From Actinomycetospora lemnae (lineage in GTDB: Bacteria > Actinomycetota > Actinomycetes > Mycobacteriales > Pseudonocardiaceae), in assembly GCF_028737315.1 (NCBI RefSeq), contig NZ_JAQZAO010000002.1, positions 496,001-560,000 on the forward strand: 64,000 nucleotides of DNA, in the 5' to 3' direction. Of this stretch, positions 1 through 7,544 are shown piece after piece. The notes beneath the pieces were generated by a model. It saw only the letters and a program-made list of their open reading frames with translations, made no database searches and was not told where the DNA came from. Position 1 is the stretch's first letter. The number at the start of each line of letters is the position of its first letter. Both the position numbers and the translations under genes were made by a program.

Positions 1-476
1 CGGGCGCGTCGGCCCGCTTCGGCTTCGTCTTCGCCCGCCGCGGGATCGTGCCGGAGGCGGCCTCGAGCTGGTTCCTGCCGCGGGTGGTGGGCATCTCGCG
101 GGCCATGGAGTGGGCGATGACCGGCCGGGTGTTCGACGCCGCCGAGGCCCTCGAGGGCCGGCTGGTCGCGCGCGTCGTGCCCGACGAGGCGCTGCTCGAC
201 ACCGCGTACGGCCTCGCGCGGGAGGTCGCCGAGAACACCTCGTCGGTGTCGGTCGCCGTCACCCGGCACATGATGTGGTCGATGCTCTCGGCCGCCTCGC
301 CGTGGGAGGCGCACGCCCTGGACTCGCGGGCGATCGTCGAGCTCGGCCGCGACGCCGACGCCGCCGAGGGCGTCACGGCGTTCCTCGAGAAGCGGGCGCC
401 CCGGTTCCCGCTGCGGCGCACGCGCGACCACACCGACCTCGTGCCGGAGTGGCCCGCCCGGCCCCACGAGGGGTAG
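1..476 (+). CDS. Enoyl-CoA hydratase/isomerase family protein, C-terminal part (cut by window edge)
   Basis: The frame is open from base 3 to the TAG at 474-476, so the gene begins outside the window. The translated part carries crotonase signatures: the segment RRGIVPEAASSWFLPR, in which the PE glutamate matches the second catalytic Glu of enoyl-CoA hydratases, then RVVGISRAMEWAMTGRVFDAAEA (shortened here: RVVGISRAMEW followed by a GRVFDA AEA stretch) and the GLVARVVP-like region where the CoA-proximal helix starts. It probably acts on acyl-CoA thioesters in beta-oxidation or a related side-chain pathway. Substrate is unknown because the N-terminal binding loop is missing. The fold assignment is firm; the exact reaction is not. 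Confidence 0.85.
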   Translation, partial: GASARFGFVFARRGIVPEAASSWFLPRVVGISRAMEWAMTGRVFDAAEALEGRLVARVVPDEALLDTAYGLAREVAENTSSVSVAVTRHMMWSMLSAASPWEAHALDSRAIVELGRDADAAEGVTAFLEKRAPRFPLRRTRDHTDLVPEWPARPHEG

Positions 477-596
477 CTCCCCCGCCACTGCGGTGCCGGT
501 ACCTCGCCACGGCGGCGACCGTCTGCTACACCGGGCCGGACCACGGGCGCGGGCCGGACCGAGGCACGGGTGCCCGGCATCGAGATCGGGGGACCC

Positions 597-1391
597 ATGC
601 CCCAGGAGACGGTCACGTCGAAGGACGGCACGCCGATCGCCTACGGGCGCAGCGGTGAGGGACCACCCCTCGTCCTGGTGCACGGGACGTCGGCCGACCG
701 CAGCCGGTGGGCACCCGTGCTCCCGGCCCTCGAGGAGCGATGCACCGTCTACGCCGTCGATCGTCGCGGTCGCGGCGGCAGCGGCGACGCCGACGACTAC
801 GCCCTCGAGCGGGAGGTCGAGGACGTGGCCGCCGTGGTGGACGCGATCGGTGAGCCGGTGACCCTGCTCGGCCACTCGCACGGTGGGTTGTGCGCCCTCG
901 AGGCCGCCCTGCTCAGCCACGGCGTCCGTGCGTTGGTGCTCTACGAGCCCGCCGCTGACATGGTGGGCGCGGCGTCGCGCCCGTCCGACGTCGTCGAGCG
1001 GCTGGAAGCGCTGCTGCAGGCGGGCGACCGGGACGAGGTGGTCGCGACCATGGCGCGCGAGGTCGCGCACGTGCCGCCGGAGGCCGTGACGGCCATGCGG
1101 TCCCAGCCCGCCTTCCGCGCCCGGGTCGCGACCGCACACACCATCCCGCGGGAACTGCGCGCGGTCCGGTCCTACCGGTTCGATCCGGAGCGTTTCCGGG
1201 ACCTCGCGGTACCGACACTGCTGCTGAGCGGCGGCGAGAGCCCCGCCGAGTTCCGGGCGGCCGTCGACGCCGTGGACGCAGCGCTGCCGGACTCCCGCGT
1301 CGTGATCATGCCCGGGCAGGCGCACGTCGCCATGGACACCGGGACCGACCTCTTCACCTCCGAGGTCGTCCGCTTTCTCGAGCGCCTGTGA
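597..1391 (+). CDS. Alpha/beta hydrolase
   Basis: The 264-residue protein has the alpha/beta hydrolase layout: an oxyanion segment LVLVHGTSADRSRW near residue 24, the nucleophile elbow GHSHGG with Ser at about 94, and the C-terminal catalytic His in PGQAHVAMD at about 243. I chose the ATG at 597 because GGGGGA lies just upstream; an ATG at 570 would add nine residues. There is no signal peptide, so it is cytosolic. Families of this shape include esterases, epoxide hydrolases and meta-cleavage-product hydrolases; nothing here fixes the substrate. It ends 57 bases before the convergent HxlR gene, separated by a tandem repeat. Confidence 0.85.
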   Translation: MPQETVTSKDGTPIAYGRSGEGPPLVLVHGTSADRSRWAPVLPALEERCTVYAVDRRGRGGSGDADDYALEREVEDVAAVVDAIGEPVTLLGHSHGGLCALEAALLSHGVRALVLYEPAADMVGAASRPSDVVERLEALLQAGDRDEVVATMAREVAHVPPEAVTAMRSQPAFRARVATAHTIPRELRAVRSYRFDPERFRDLAVPTLLLSGGESPAEFRAAVDAVDAALPDSRVVIMPGQAHVAMDTGTDLFTSEVVRFLERL

Positions 1392-1400
1392 CGGCCTCCC

Positions 1401-1460
1401 GGCTCCGTCAGGCGGGCAGGGGCTCCGTCAGGCGGGCAGGGGCTCCGTCAGGCGGGCAGG
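1401..1460. repeat. Three perfect tandem copies of a 20-bp unit at the 3' end of the HxlR gene
   Basis: The unit GGCTCCGTCAGGCGGGCAGG occurs exactly three times, at 1401-1420, 1421-1440 and 1441-1460, and a degenerate fourth unit begins at 1461. On the minus strand each unit contains an in-frame-looking TGA. The copy at 1441-1460 holds the real stop codon (1448-1450) of the HxlR gene, so the last codons plus stop have been duplicated downstream. This looks like replication slippage. Confidence 0.95.
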
Positions 1461-2104
1461 CGCTCCGGCAGGTGCACGGCGTCGACGAGCGCCTGGAGCG
1501 CCGCGGGGTCGCCGGCGAGCTCGAGCGCGCCGTCGGCCTGCATCGTCTCCACCGACAGGTCCTGGTAGACGACGCCGGCGAGGACGGTCGGCGAGCAGCG
1601 CACCGTCACGTCGGCGCCGGACACCTCGCCCCGCTCGATGTCGAGGACGCCGTGCGCGAGGCGGGTGCGGAAGGGCTGGTCGTCGAGCACGAGCTGCAGC
1701 GTGACGTCGGCGTCGGCCGCGCGGGCCGGGTCGAACATCGTGCGCAGCGAGAGGACGAACGAGTCGACCTTGATGCTGTCGGATTCCGGGAGCGAGCGCG
1801 CGGCCCAGCGGCCGAGGGCCTGGAGCACGGGCTCGAGCTCCTGGCCCCACTCGGTGAGCTCGTAGACGGCGGACGCGGCGGGCGGGGGCAGGCGGCGCCG
1901 GCGCAGCACGCCCGCGTCCTCGAGCTCGCGCAGGCGCTGGGAGAGGACGTTGGGGCTGGCGTGCGGCAGGCCCGCCCGCAGGTCGGTGAACCGCTTGGGC
2001 CCGAGCACCAGCTCGCGCACCACCAGCAGCGCCCACCGCTCCCCGACGAGGTCGAGCGCGTGGGCGGCGCCGCAGCCGTCGAAGTAGTCCCGCCGTGCAG
2101 CCAT
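1448..2104 (-). CDS. HxlR-type winged-helix regulator with C-terminal SCP2-like domain
   Basis: Residues 1-110 form an HxlR winged helix: ALDLVGERWALLVVRELVLG, then the recognition region FTDLRAGLPHASPNVLSQRL, then the wing with LTEWGQEL. The remaining 100 residues resemble the sterol-carrier-like domain often fused to HxlR proteins, ending in an ALQALVDAVHLPERLPA tail. Total length is 218 residues. A TAGGGT -10-like box at 2111-2116 (minus strand) lies 6 bases before the ATG, suggesting a leaderless transcript. It follows the VOC gene on the same strand after a 154-base gap containing a 54-base repeat. DNA binding is well supported; the ligand is unknown. Confidence 0.9.
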   Translation of the reverse strand: MAARRDYFDGCGAAHALDLVGERWALLVVRELVLGPKRFTDLRAGLPHASPNVLSQRLRELEDAGVLRRRRLPPPAASAVYELTEWGQELEPVLQALGRWAARSLPESDSIKVDSFVLSLRTMFDPARAADADVTLQLVLDDQPFRTRLAHGVLDIERGEVSGADVTVRCSPTVLAGVVYQDLSVETMQADGALELAGDPAALQALVDAVHLPERLPA

Positions 2105-2191
2105 AGCCGCACCCTACCACCGGATACTTCTACCGACCTGTCGAGTTGTTCTCTAGGACCAGACCTCCGCGGTCAACCACCCCGTGCTCCT

Positions 2192-2245
2192 GGTGATCAA
2201 CGGGGACTTCGCGCGCGTAGAAGCAGCGAACAGCGCGTTCGCTGC
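2192..2245 (-). repeat. 54-base gene-end repeat element, copy 1
   Basis: Read on the minus strand, this begins with the hairpin GCAGCGAAC-GCGCT-GTTCGCTGC, followed by a conserved tail ending in GTTGATCACC. Two more copies lie at 9890-9943 and 59261-59314. It starts 13 bases after the stop of the VOC gene, in the same orientation as that gene. A terminator role for the hairpin is likely; the conserved tail is unexplained. Confidence 0.9.
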
Positions 2246-2258
2246 GGGCGACGCCGGC

Positions 2259-2660
2259 TCAGGTGCCGGGCGCGATGAAGAACTCGAGGGCGATGTTGTC
2301 GGGGTCGCGGAAGGAGATGCCCGAGCCGTAGTGCGCCTTCTTGATGCCGCCGTGCTCGATGCCCAGCTCGTCGAGCTTGTCGCGCCACTGCTCGAGCTCG
2401 GCGGTGCCCGGGAGACCGAAGCTGATGTGGTCCAGCCCGGTGCGGCGCTCGTCGGCGCGGTCCTTCGACTCCTTGCCCATGTGCGTGTGCAGCCCGAAGA
2501 GCGTGCCGCCGTCGAGGGCGTACACCACGTGGCGGAACTCCCCGCCCTCCTCGTCCTCCACGAGCACCGGCTCGGCACCGAGGAGGCGGTTGTACCACTC
2601 GGTGCTGCGATCCAGGTCGGAGACGGTGATCGCGACGTGCTGCAGGCCGGGGAAGGCCAT
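2259..2660 (-). CDS. VOC-family (glyoxalase/bleomycin-resistance fold) protein
   Basis: This 133-residue protein opens with LQHVAITVSDLDRSTEWYNRLLG, the classic first beta-alpha-beta unit of a vicinal-oxygen-chelate domain. The second half has LDHISFGLPGTAELEQW and ends with SFRDPDNIALEFF, whose Glu matches the last metal ligand; a His sits in the QHVAI strand. It is one complete VOC domain pair. AGGAG lies about 8 bases before the ATG. It follows the crotonase gene by 46 bases on the same strand, so the two are probably cotranscribed. Possible roles are lyase, isomerase or dioxygenase on a small metabolite; substrate unknown. Confidence 0.85.
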   Translation of the reverse strand: MAFPGLQHVAITVSDLDRSTEWYNRLLGAEPVLVEDEEGGEFRHVVYALDGGTLFGLHTHMGKESKDRADERRTGLDHISFGLPGTAELEQWRDKLDELGIEHGGIKKAHYGSGISFRDPDNIALEFFIAPGT

Positions 2661-2706
2661 GGCGGGGCTCCTTTGCCTCGGGGGGTCGGGCGGGTGCGGG
2701 GGCGCG

Positions 2707-3495
2707 CTACTCGTGGTGCTGCCAGTGCGGGGCCCGCTTGGCGAGGAAGGCGGACATGCCCTCCTGCGCGTCGCAGGTCATCGCGTTCGTCGCCATCGTC
2801 TCCTGCATCTGCTCGTAGGCCGCGTCCTCGGGCAGGTCGACCTGGCGGTAGAACGCCTCCTTGCCGATGCGCAGGGTGACGGCGCTGGCGTCGGCGACCT
2901 TGGCCGCGAGCTCGCGCACCGCCCCGTCGAGGGCGTCGGGTGCGACGACCTGGTTGACCAGGCCCCAGTCGGCGGCGGTGGCGGCGTCGATCGTCTCGCC
3001 GGTGAGCAGCAGCTGCATCGCGCGCTTACGCCCGATCGCGCGCGTCACGGCGACCATCGGCGTGGAGCAGAACAGGCCGATCTTCACGCCGGGCGTGCCG
3101 AAGACGGCGACGTCGGCGGCGACGGCGAGGTCGCAGGCGGCGACGAGCTGGCACCCCGCGGCGACCGCGACCCCCTGGACCGCGGCGATCACGGGCTGGG
3201 GCACCGCGTGCAGGGTGGTCATGAGCTCGGTGCAGACCGCGAAGACCTCGCGCTCCTCGTCGAGGGTCCGGTCGACCATCTCGGACAGGTCGTGGCCGGC
3301 GGAGAACGCGGGTCCCTCGGCGCGCAGGACGATCGCGCGCACCCCGTCGCGGGCGGACGCGTCGCGCAGCGCGGCGGTCAGCTCGGTCATCGTCGCCACC
3401 GACAGGGCGTTGCGGCGCTTCGGGTTGTCGAGGGTGAGTACCGCGGTCGACCCCTCGACCTCGACGCGGACGGCGGCGGGCGCACTCACGGTCAT
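2707..3495 (-). CDS. Crotonase-fold protein of the ECHDC3-like type
   Basis: The 262-residue protein has the crotonase fold (GHDLSEM oxyanion region, then GVAVAAGCQLVAACDLAVAA). The segment FGTPGVKIGLFCSTPM is characteristic of the ECHDC3-like branch rather than of true hydratases. Where enoyl-CoA hydratase has two catalytic glutamates (GCEL and PE), this protein shows GCQL and PG, so a normal hydration reaction is doubtful. It may be another CoA-thioester isomerase, hydrolase or a binding protein. It heads a short minus-strand unit with the VOC gene. Upstream lies a 13-bp tandem repeat. Confidence 0.85.
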   Translation of the reverse strand: MTVSAPAAVRVEVEGSTAVLTLDNPKRRNALSVATMTELTAALRDASARDGVRAIVLRAEGPAFSAGHDLSEMVDRTLDEEREVFAVCTELMTTLHAVPQPVIAAVQGVAVAAGCQLVAACDLAVAADVAVFGTPGVKIGLFCSTPMVAVTRAIGRKRAMQLLLTGETIDAATAADWGLVNQVVAPDALDGAVRELAAKVADASAVTLRIGKEAFYRQVDLPEDAAYEQMQETMATNAMTCDAQEGMSAFLAKRAPHWQHHE

Positions 3496-3543
3496 GCGTC
3501 CACGTCTATCAGTCGCACGACGGCGGGGCCAGGGGCCGGACGG

Positions 3544-3606
3544 CCAGGTCGGGTCGAGGTCGGGCGACCAGGTCGGGCGACCAGGTCGGGCGACCAGGTC
3601 GGGTGA
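3544..3606. repeat. 13-bp direct repeats between the crotonase and DUF4383 genes
   Basis: Units of CCAGGTCGGGCGA run head to tail at 3568-3580, 3581-3593 and 3594-3606 (the last with GGGTGA). Two diverged units precede them from 3544. The block fills most of the gap between the crotonase start (3495) and the stop of the DUF4383 gene (3607). It could be slippage DNA or a multi-site operator for the crotonase gene. Confidence 0.9.
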
Positions 3607-4359
3607 TCACGCCATGGTCGTGCCCCGCTGGTCGGACCGGTGCTCGAGCCGGTGGTCGGACGGCTCGTCGGACCGGTCGAACCCCATCCAGATCGCGCGG
3701 CGCTCCTCGTGGGTCCGCGCGCCCTCGGCCGCGGCCAGGCGCCGGCGCTGGTCCTCGTCGGCCGCGCCCTGGACGAGCGCGCGCTCGGCCGCCGCCATGG
3801 CCGCGTCGGCGTCGGCCTCGGCGGGTGACGACGGGCGCGGCTGGCGGTGGGAGTCCTCGGGCGCCTCGGCGGCGTCGCCGTGGTCCTGCGGGTCGTCGGG
3901 ACGCCGCTGCTGCTTGTACGGGTTGTCGCTCGGCAGCTTCGCCGAGAGCCGCCCGTACGCACCGGTGAACAGCAGCACCAGGCCCGCGCCGATCGAGAAG
4001 AAGACGTTGGGCAGGCGGAAGGCCAGCAGGTTGTACGGCGTGCCGATGAGCCAGAGGTTGACGAACGCCGAGACCAGGAACAGCGTCCCGACCACGATCA
4101 TCACGGTCGACGACAGCCGCCCGCCGCGGATCGCGGCCGCGACGAGCACGACCGCGGTGACGATCGAGATCGTCGACAGCGCGCCGTTGGTGGACAGCCC
4201 GGCGATCGGGGCGCCCTGGGTGTCGAAGAAGGATAGGCCGCCGACGAAGCCGAGGACGCCGAACACCGCGATGACGGCGGCGACGACCATTGCGCCGACG
4301 CGGTGCACCCACACGACCTGGTGGTTCGCCTGCATCGGACCCGAGCCGCCACCGCTCAT
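3607..4359 (-). CDS. DUF4383 membrane protein
   Basis: This 250-residue protein has four hydrophobic helices in the first 150 residues (VGAMVVAAVIAVFGVLGFVGG, ALSTISIVTAVVLVAAAI, VMIVVGTLFLVSAFVNLWL, PNVFFSIGAGLVLLFTGAYG). These match the DUF4383 family common in actinobacteria; several helices carry conserved Asn/Gly as in the family. The last 100 residues are charged and probably disordered and cytoplasmic. Its ATG overlaps the stop of the preceding gene by four bases (ATGA), so translation is likely coupled. Function is unknown; DUF4383 proteins are often linked to envelope stress. Confidence 0.85.
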   Translation of the reverse strand: MSGGGSGPMQANHQVVWVHRVGAMVVAAVIAVFGVLGFVGGLSFFDTQGAPIAGLSTNGALSTISIVTAVVLVAAAIRGGRLSSTVMIVVGTLFLVSAFVNLWLIGTPYNLLAFRLPNVFFSIGAGLVLLFTGAYGRLSAKLPSDNPYKQQRRPDDPQDHGDAAEAPEDSHRQPRPSSPAEADADAAMAAAERALVQGAADEDQRRRLAAAEGARTHEERRAIWMGFDRSDEPSDHRLEHRSDQRGTTMA

Positions 4360-4661
4360 GACCGCTCGTCCCGCTCGTCCCGCTCGGCCTCGCGGCGGGC
4401 CTCGGCGCCGGTCTCGCCGGCGTAGCCGAGGTCGCGGCCGGCGGCCCGGCCGACGAACGTGTCGGTCTCGCCGGTGCCGGTGACCGAGCCCTGGTCGCCG
4501 CGGTTCTCGGGGTGGGCGCCGCCGGTGACGCGCGACGCCGCCGTCCGCGGGTCGTGGCCCGCGTCCGACTCGTCGCCGTCGGACGAGCGGGAGGGGCCGA
4601 CGGGACCGCTCTCCCCGGTCAGGCGCGCCCGCAGGCGGGCGAGGGTCTCGGCGAGGGACAT
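4356..4661 (-). CDS. Small hydrophilic protein of unknown function
   Basis: I do not recognise this 101-residue protein. It starts MSLAETLARLRARLTGESGP, is rich in Asp, Glu, Arg, Gly and Ser, and ends with an acidic/basic tail (RREAERDERDERS), so it is probably largely disordered. I chose the ATG at 4661 because it gives a sensible amphipathic first helix; a much longer frame upstream would overlap the phosphatase gene. It is directly coupled to the DUF4383 gene through an ATGA overlap, so the pair probably works together at the membrane. Confidence 0.65.
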   Translation of the reverse strand: MSLAETLARLRARLTGESGPVGPSRSSDGDESDAGHDPRTAASRVTGGAHPENRGDQGSVTGTGETDTFVGRAAGRDLGYAGETGAEARREAERDERDERS

Positions 4662-4752
4662 GGAGGGGGCTCCCCGATCTGGACAGCGTTGGCCCAGGGG
4701 AATCGGCGGGGTCCGGGGGCCCGAAACGTCACGACCCGGCGACGGGTCCGTG

Positions 4753-5553
4753 TCACCAGCGGTGGGTGGCCCGCTCCCCCGCCTCCAGGTAGGACGCGTC
4801 GAGCCACGGCGGCAGCTCGGCGGGCACGTCGACCTCGGCGCTCTCACCACGGAACGTGACGAGCGCGCGCCGGCCGTCGTGGAGGACCTCGACGTGCTCG
4901 AGGTTGCGCGGCTCGCCCGGGTCGTGCCCGAGCGCGGCGGCCGCGAAGCCGCGCAGCAGCGCCGAGTGGGAGGACACCAGCGTGGTCCCGTCCCCGAGGG
5001 CGCGGATCCCGGCCCACGCCCGGTAGGCGATCACCTGGGGCGGCTCGAAGTGGAGGCTGACGAGGTCCATCCAGCGGTCGATCGGGCCACCGAGGCGCGA
5101 GCCGGCGCCGTAGTCGGTGTCGAAGCGGTCGTAGGCGCGGACCCAGTCCGGTACGCCGGCCCCGTTCTCCTCGAACCGCAGCCGGTGGGCGGCCACCCCG
5201 GACGACTCCCGGGCTGCGCCGTCGTGGAGGAACTGGAGGCTGTCGAACCGCGCGTCGGGGCGCAGGTCGCCGAGGTCGAGGTCGTCGCGGCGGGCGGCGA
5301 GCACTGCCCGGAGCGTCCGCGCGGTCGCGGTGGCCCGGGCCGTGGGCGCGTGGACCATCGCGATCGCGGCGCCGTCGGGCAGGTCCGCGGCGAGCTCGGC
5401 GGCCTTCGCGCGGCACTGCTCCTCGCCGTGCTCGGTGAGCCCGACGTCGTCGAAGTAGCCGTGGGTCTCGCCGTGGCGGATCAGCAGTACCCGCCCGTCG
5501 GGTCGAGCTCCCCGATCGGCGTGCTCCCCCTGATCGTCCGTCTCCCGAACCAT
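4753..5553 (-). CDS. Histidine phosphatase family protein (phosphoglycerate-mutase fold), copy 1
   Basis: The RHG motif is at residues 26-28 (LLIRHGETHGYFDDVGLTEHG), the first catalytic Arg-His; the second catalytic His is near 196 in SSHSALLRG. At 266 residues it is a complete single-domain enzyme. It shares the unusual endings LGHDPGEPRN and VDVPAELPPW with the second phosphatase at 32230-33369, so the two are paralogues. The gene starts 19 bases after the FMN oxidase gene, in one minus-strand unit whose upstream region carries a copy of the shared inverted repeat. I infer a small-molecule phosphatase of the aromatic pathway, by comparison with CreD-type aryl-phosphate hydrolysis; the substrate is unproven. 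Confidence 0.85.
   Translation of the reverse strand: MVRETDDQGEHADRGARPDGRVLLIRHGETHGYFDDVGLTEHGEEQCRAKAAELAADLPDGAAIAMVHAPTARATATARTLRAVLAARRDDLDLGDLRPDARFDSLQFLHDGAARESSGVAAHRLRFEENGAGVPDWVRAYDRFDTDYGAGSRLGGPIDRWMDLVSLHFEPPQVIAYRAWAGIRALGDGTTLVSSHSALLRGFAAAALGHDPGEPRNLEHVEVLHDGRRALVTFRGESAEVDVPAELPPWLDASYLEAGERATHRW
5501..5534 (-). repeat. 34-base repeat, copy inside phosphatase coding sequence
   Basis: Bases 5501-5534 match 27871-27904 at 31 of 34 positions without gaps. Here the sequence encodes residues 7-18 of the phosphatase, just before the conserved VLLIRHG strand. In the other copy the same sequence is the leader, with ribosome-binding site, of the 4-oxalocrotonate decarboxylase gene. 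This suggests that the phosphatase N-terminus was built from a duplicated leader. Confidence 0.85.
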
Positions 5554-5572
5554 GCCGACCACCCTGGCGTGA

Positions 5573-6904
5573 TCAGCCCCGCGCCTGCACGGCGGGTTCC
5601 GCCGTGGCGAACGGGGCGAGCTCGAGGTCGGCGACGGTGCGCGCACCGGCGAGGGCGAGGGTGAGGTCCAGCTCGGCGAGGACGTCGCGGATCACCTGGG
5701 ACACGCCCGCCGCCCCGGCCAGCGCGAGGCCGTAGACCCAGGGCCGGCCCAGGCACACCGCGGTGGCGCCGAGGGCGAGCGCGCGGGCGACGTCGGACCC
5801 GCTGCGGATGCCGGAGTCCAGCAGTACCGGTGCCCGCCCGTCGACCGCCTCGGCGACCCCGGGCAGGGCGTCGAGCGCCGCGACGCCGCCGTCGACCTGG
5901 CGCCCGCCGTGGTTGCTGACGAGCACGCCGTCGACGCCGTGGTCCAGGGCGCGGCGCGCGTCGTCGGGGTGCAGGACGCCCTTGAGCACCACGGGCAGGC
6001 GCGTGCGCGAGCGCAGGGTGGCGATGTCGTCCCAGGAGAGCGTCGGCCGGGAGTACACGCGCAGGAACGTCTCGACCGCGGCGCGCGGCAGCGGCGAGCG
6101 CAGGTTGTCGAGGAACGCGCCGGGGTGGTGGCGGCTGATCTCGAGCAGCGTGCGCACGGCCGCCGGCGTGGGCGTCGGCGACGGGCGCCGCGTCGATGGT
6201 CCGGCTCCGCTGCGCTTCGCGTCCGAGGCCCTGTCCGCGGTCTCCTGCGTGAGGCGGGCGAAGACGGGGTCGGACGTGTACTGCGCGATGCCCAGGCCGC
6301 GGGCGAACGGCAGGTGCCCGAGGTCGAGGTCACGCGGGCGCCACCCGAGCGTCGTCGTGTCCAGGGTGACGACGACCGCGCCGGCACCGGCCGCCTCGGC
6401 GCGGGCCAGGAAGCTGTCGACGAGGTCGTCGGAGGTCGACCAGTAGAGCTGGGACCACCAGCCCGCCGTCGCCCGCGGCGCGATCTCCTCGGACGGGTGG
6501 CCGGCCTGGTTGGACACGATCATCGTCACGCCCGCGTGGGCGGCGCCCTCGGCGACGGCGAGGTCGGCGCGGCGGTGCACGAGGTCGCAGGCGCCGATCG
6601 GGGCGAGCAGCAGGGGGTGCTCGTGGCGGTGGCCGAAGATCTCGACCGAGGTGTCGCGCTCCCCCACCCCGCGCAGCATCCGCGGCACGATGCGGTGGCG
6701 CTCGAAGGCCGCCCGATTGGCGCGGACGGTCTCCTCGCTGCCGGCGCCGCCGGCGACGTAGGCGTGGGCGCGCCGCGACATCACCCGGCGCGCCCGCCGC
6801 TCCAGCGCCGGGAACGCGGTCGGCACCACCGGCCGCCGCCCCGTGATCCCGCCCCGGTAGACCTCGTCCTGCCGCACGCGTCCGCTCGGTGTCACGGGGT
6901 GCAT
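5573..6904 (-). CDS. FMN-dependent alpha-hydroxy-acid oxidase (lactate 2-monooxygenase-like)
   Basis: The 443-residue protein has the TIM-barrel hydroxy-acid oxidase signatures: HPLLLAPIGACDLVHRRAD near the N-terminus for FMN binding, LPVVLKGVLHPDDA with the flavin Lys, and VSNHGGRQVDGG containing the catalytic His. The protein is longer than glycolate oxidases and resembles lactate 2-monooxygenases, which oxidise an L-2-hydroxy acid with O2. The ATG at 6904 is the only sensible start. A repeat-derived insertion (DAKRSGAGPSTRR) near residues 227-236 enlarges the variable loop over the active site. It leads an operon with a histidine phosphatase and lies divergent from a SnoaL-like gene, with a CGTTCC-N7-GGGACC site between. 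Confidence 0.85.
   Translation of the reverse strand: MHPVTPSGRVRQDEVYRGGITGRRPVVPTAFPALERRARRVMSRRAHAYVAGGAGSEETVRANRAAFERHRIVPRMLRGVGERDTSVEIFGHRHEHPLLLAPIGACDLVHRRADLAVAEGAAHAGVTMIVSNQAGHPSEEIAPRATAGWWSQLYWSTSDDLVDSFLARAEAAGAGAVVVTLDTTTLGWRPRDLDLGHLPFARGLGIAQYTSDPVFARLTQETADRASDAKRSGAGPSTRRPSPTPTPAAVRTLLEISRHHPGAFLDNLRSPLPRAAVETFLRVYSRPTLSWDDIATLRSRTRLPVVLKGVLHPDDARRALDHGVDGVLVSNHGGRQVDGGVAALDALPGVAEAVDGRAPVLLDSGIRSGSDVARALALGATAVCLGRPWVYGLALAGAAGVSQVIRDVLAELDLTLALAGARTVADLELAPFATAEPAVQARG
6198..6224 (+). repeat. 27-base repeat within coding sequence, copy 1
   Basis: The 27 bases beginning GGTCCGGCTCCGCTGCGC recur at 32251-32277 with one mismatch. Here the element lies antisense in the oxidase gene and encodes DAKRSGAGP in a loop; there it lies sense, near the N-terminus of a phosphatase. 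Both positions are in low-constraint protein regions, as expected for a small repeat tolerated in coding DNA. Confidence 0.85.
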
Positions 6905-6920
6905 CCTGGCCCGTGGCCGT

Positions 6921-6939
6921 CGTTCCGGCCTCGGGGACC
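6921..6939. promoter_or_regulatory. Candidate operator of the shared catabolic motif (weaker copy)
   Basis: CGTTCC-ggcctcg-GGGACC sits between the divergent oxidase (start 6904) and SnoaL-like (start 6980) genes. The left half and the 7-base spacer match the motif at 14224-14242 and 30235-30253; the right half has two changes. It is the weakest of the six copies. Confidence 0.5.
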
Positions 6940-6979
6940 GGCCTTGCCGGGGGCGTCGGGAGCTCCGCATGCTCGCGCG

Positions 6980-7438
6980 GTGAGCACACCAGCACGCGTC
7001 GGCGGCACGACCGCCGCGGAGCTCGAGGCGACGGTGCGGGGCTACATGGACGCCTGCACCGCCGGGGACGCCGACGCCGTCGCCGCGCACCTCGCCGACG
7101 ACGCGCGGCACTACTTCCCGCCGGACATGTACGACGGGCCCTGGGTCGGCGCGCGGGTGATCGGGGAGCGCTGGGCGACGGCGGCCCGCGAGCGCGGGTC
7201 GTCGTGGACCGTCGACGCGATCGTGGTCGACGAGGCCCGGCGGCAGGCCGTGTGCGAGTGGACCCACCACAAGGGCTCGCTCGGGGTGATCCTGCGCGGC
7301 GCGGAGTGGTACGAGTTCGACGACGAGGGCCGCATCACCGAGATCCGCGCCTACTACGCCTCACCCCAGGCCGCGGGCTACGAGCGCCTCGAGCTCGGCG
7401 GCTTCGACTACGCGGCGCGGGGCTACCCGCACGCCTGA
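6980..7438 (+). CDS. SnoaL-like / NTF2-fold protein
   Basis: This 152-residue protein shows an NTF2-like fold: a helix AAELEATVRGYMDACTAGDADAVAAHLADDARHYFPP, then strands through CEWTHHKGSLGVILRGAEWYEFDDEGRITEIRAYYASPQ, the typical SnoaL ending. Such proteins are small cone-shaped isomerases, hydrolases or hydroxylases, or non-catalytic binders. I used GTG at 6980 because it gives a normal family length; no strong ribosome-binding site is visible. It diverges from the oxidase-phosphatase operon and may share its operator. Substrate unknown. Confidence 0.8.
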   Translation: MSTPARVGGTTAAELEATVRGYMDACTAGDADAVAAHLADDARHYFPPDMYDGPWVGARVIGERWATAARERGSSWTVDAIVVDEARRQAVCEWTHHKGSLGVILRGAEWYEFDDEGRITEIRAYYASPQAAGYERLELGGFDYAARGYPHA

Positions 7439-7483
7439 CCGGCGTGTCGCGGATGCCGGGCGCCGGGCGGCGTGCTGAGAGGC

Positions 7484-7502
7484 CGTCCCGGTCAGGGGAA
7501 CG
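7484..7502 (+). promoter_or_regulatory. Candidate operator of the shared catabolic motif
   Basis: CGTCCC-ggtcagg-GGAACG, with the right half perfect and one change in the left half, ends 42 bases before the acetaldehyde dehydrogenase start. The bases after it (TCGTGCTTCC) resemble those after the sites at 14224 and 30235 (GTGTTGCTT, CTGCTGCTTCC). Confidence 0.6.
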
Positions 7503-7544
7503 TCGTGCTTCCGCGCCCCGCGCGGCCGGTGCCACGCTGCGGTC

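Noticed and set aside
3544-3606. Tandem repeats considered as a CRISPR array
   Set aside because: Units are contiguous without spacers and only 13 bases long; no cas genes are nearby.
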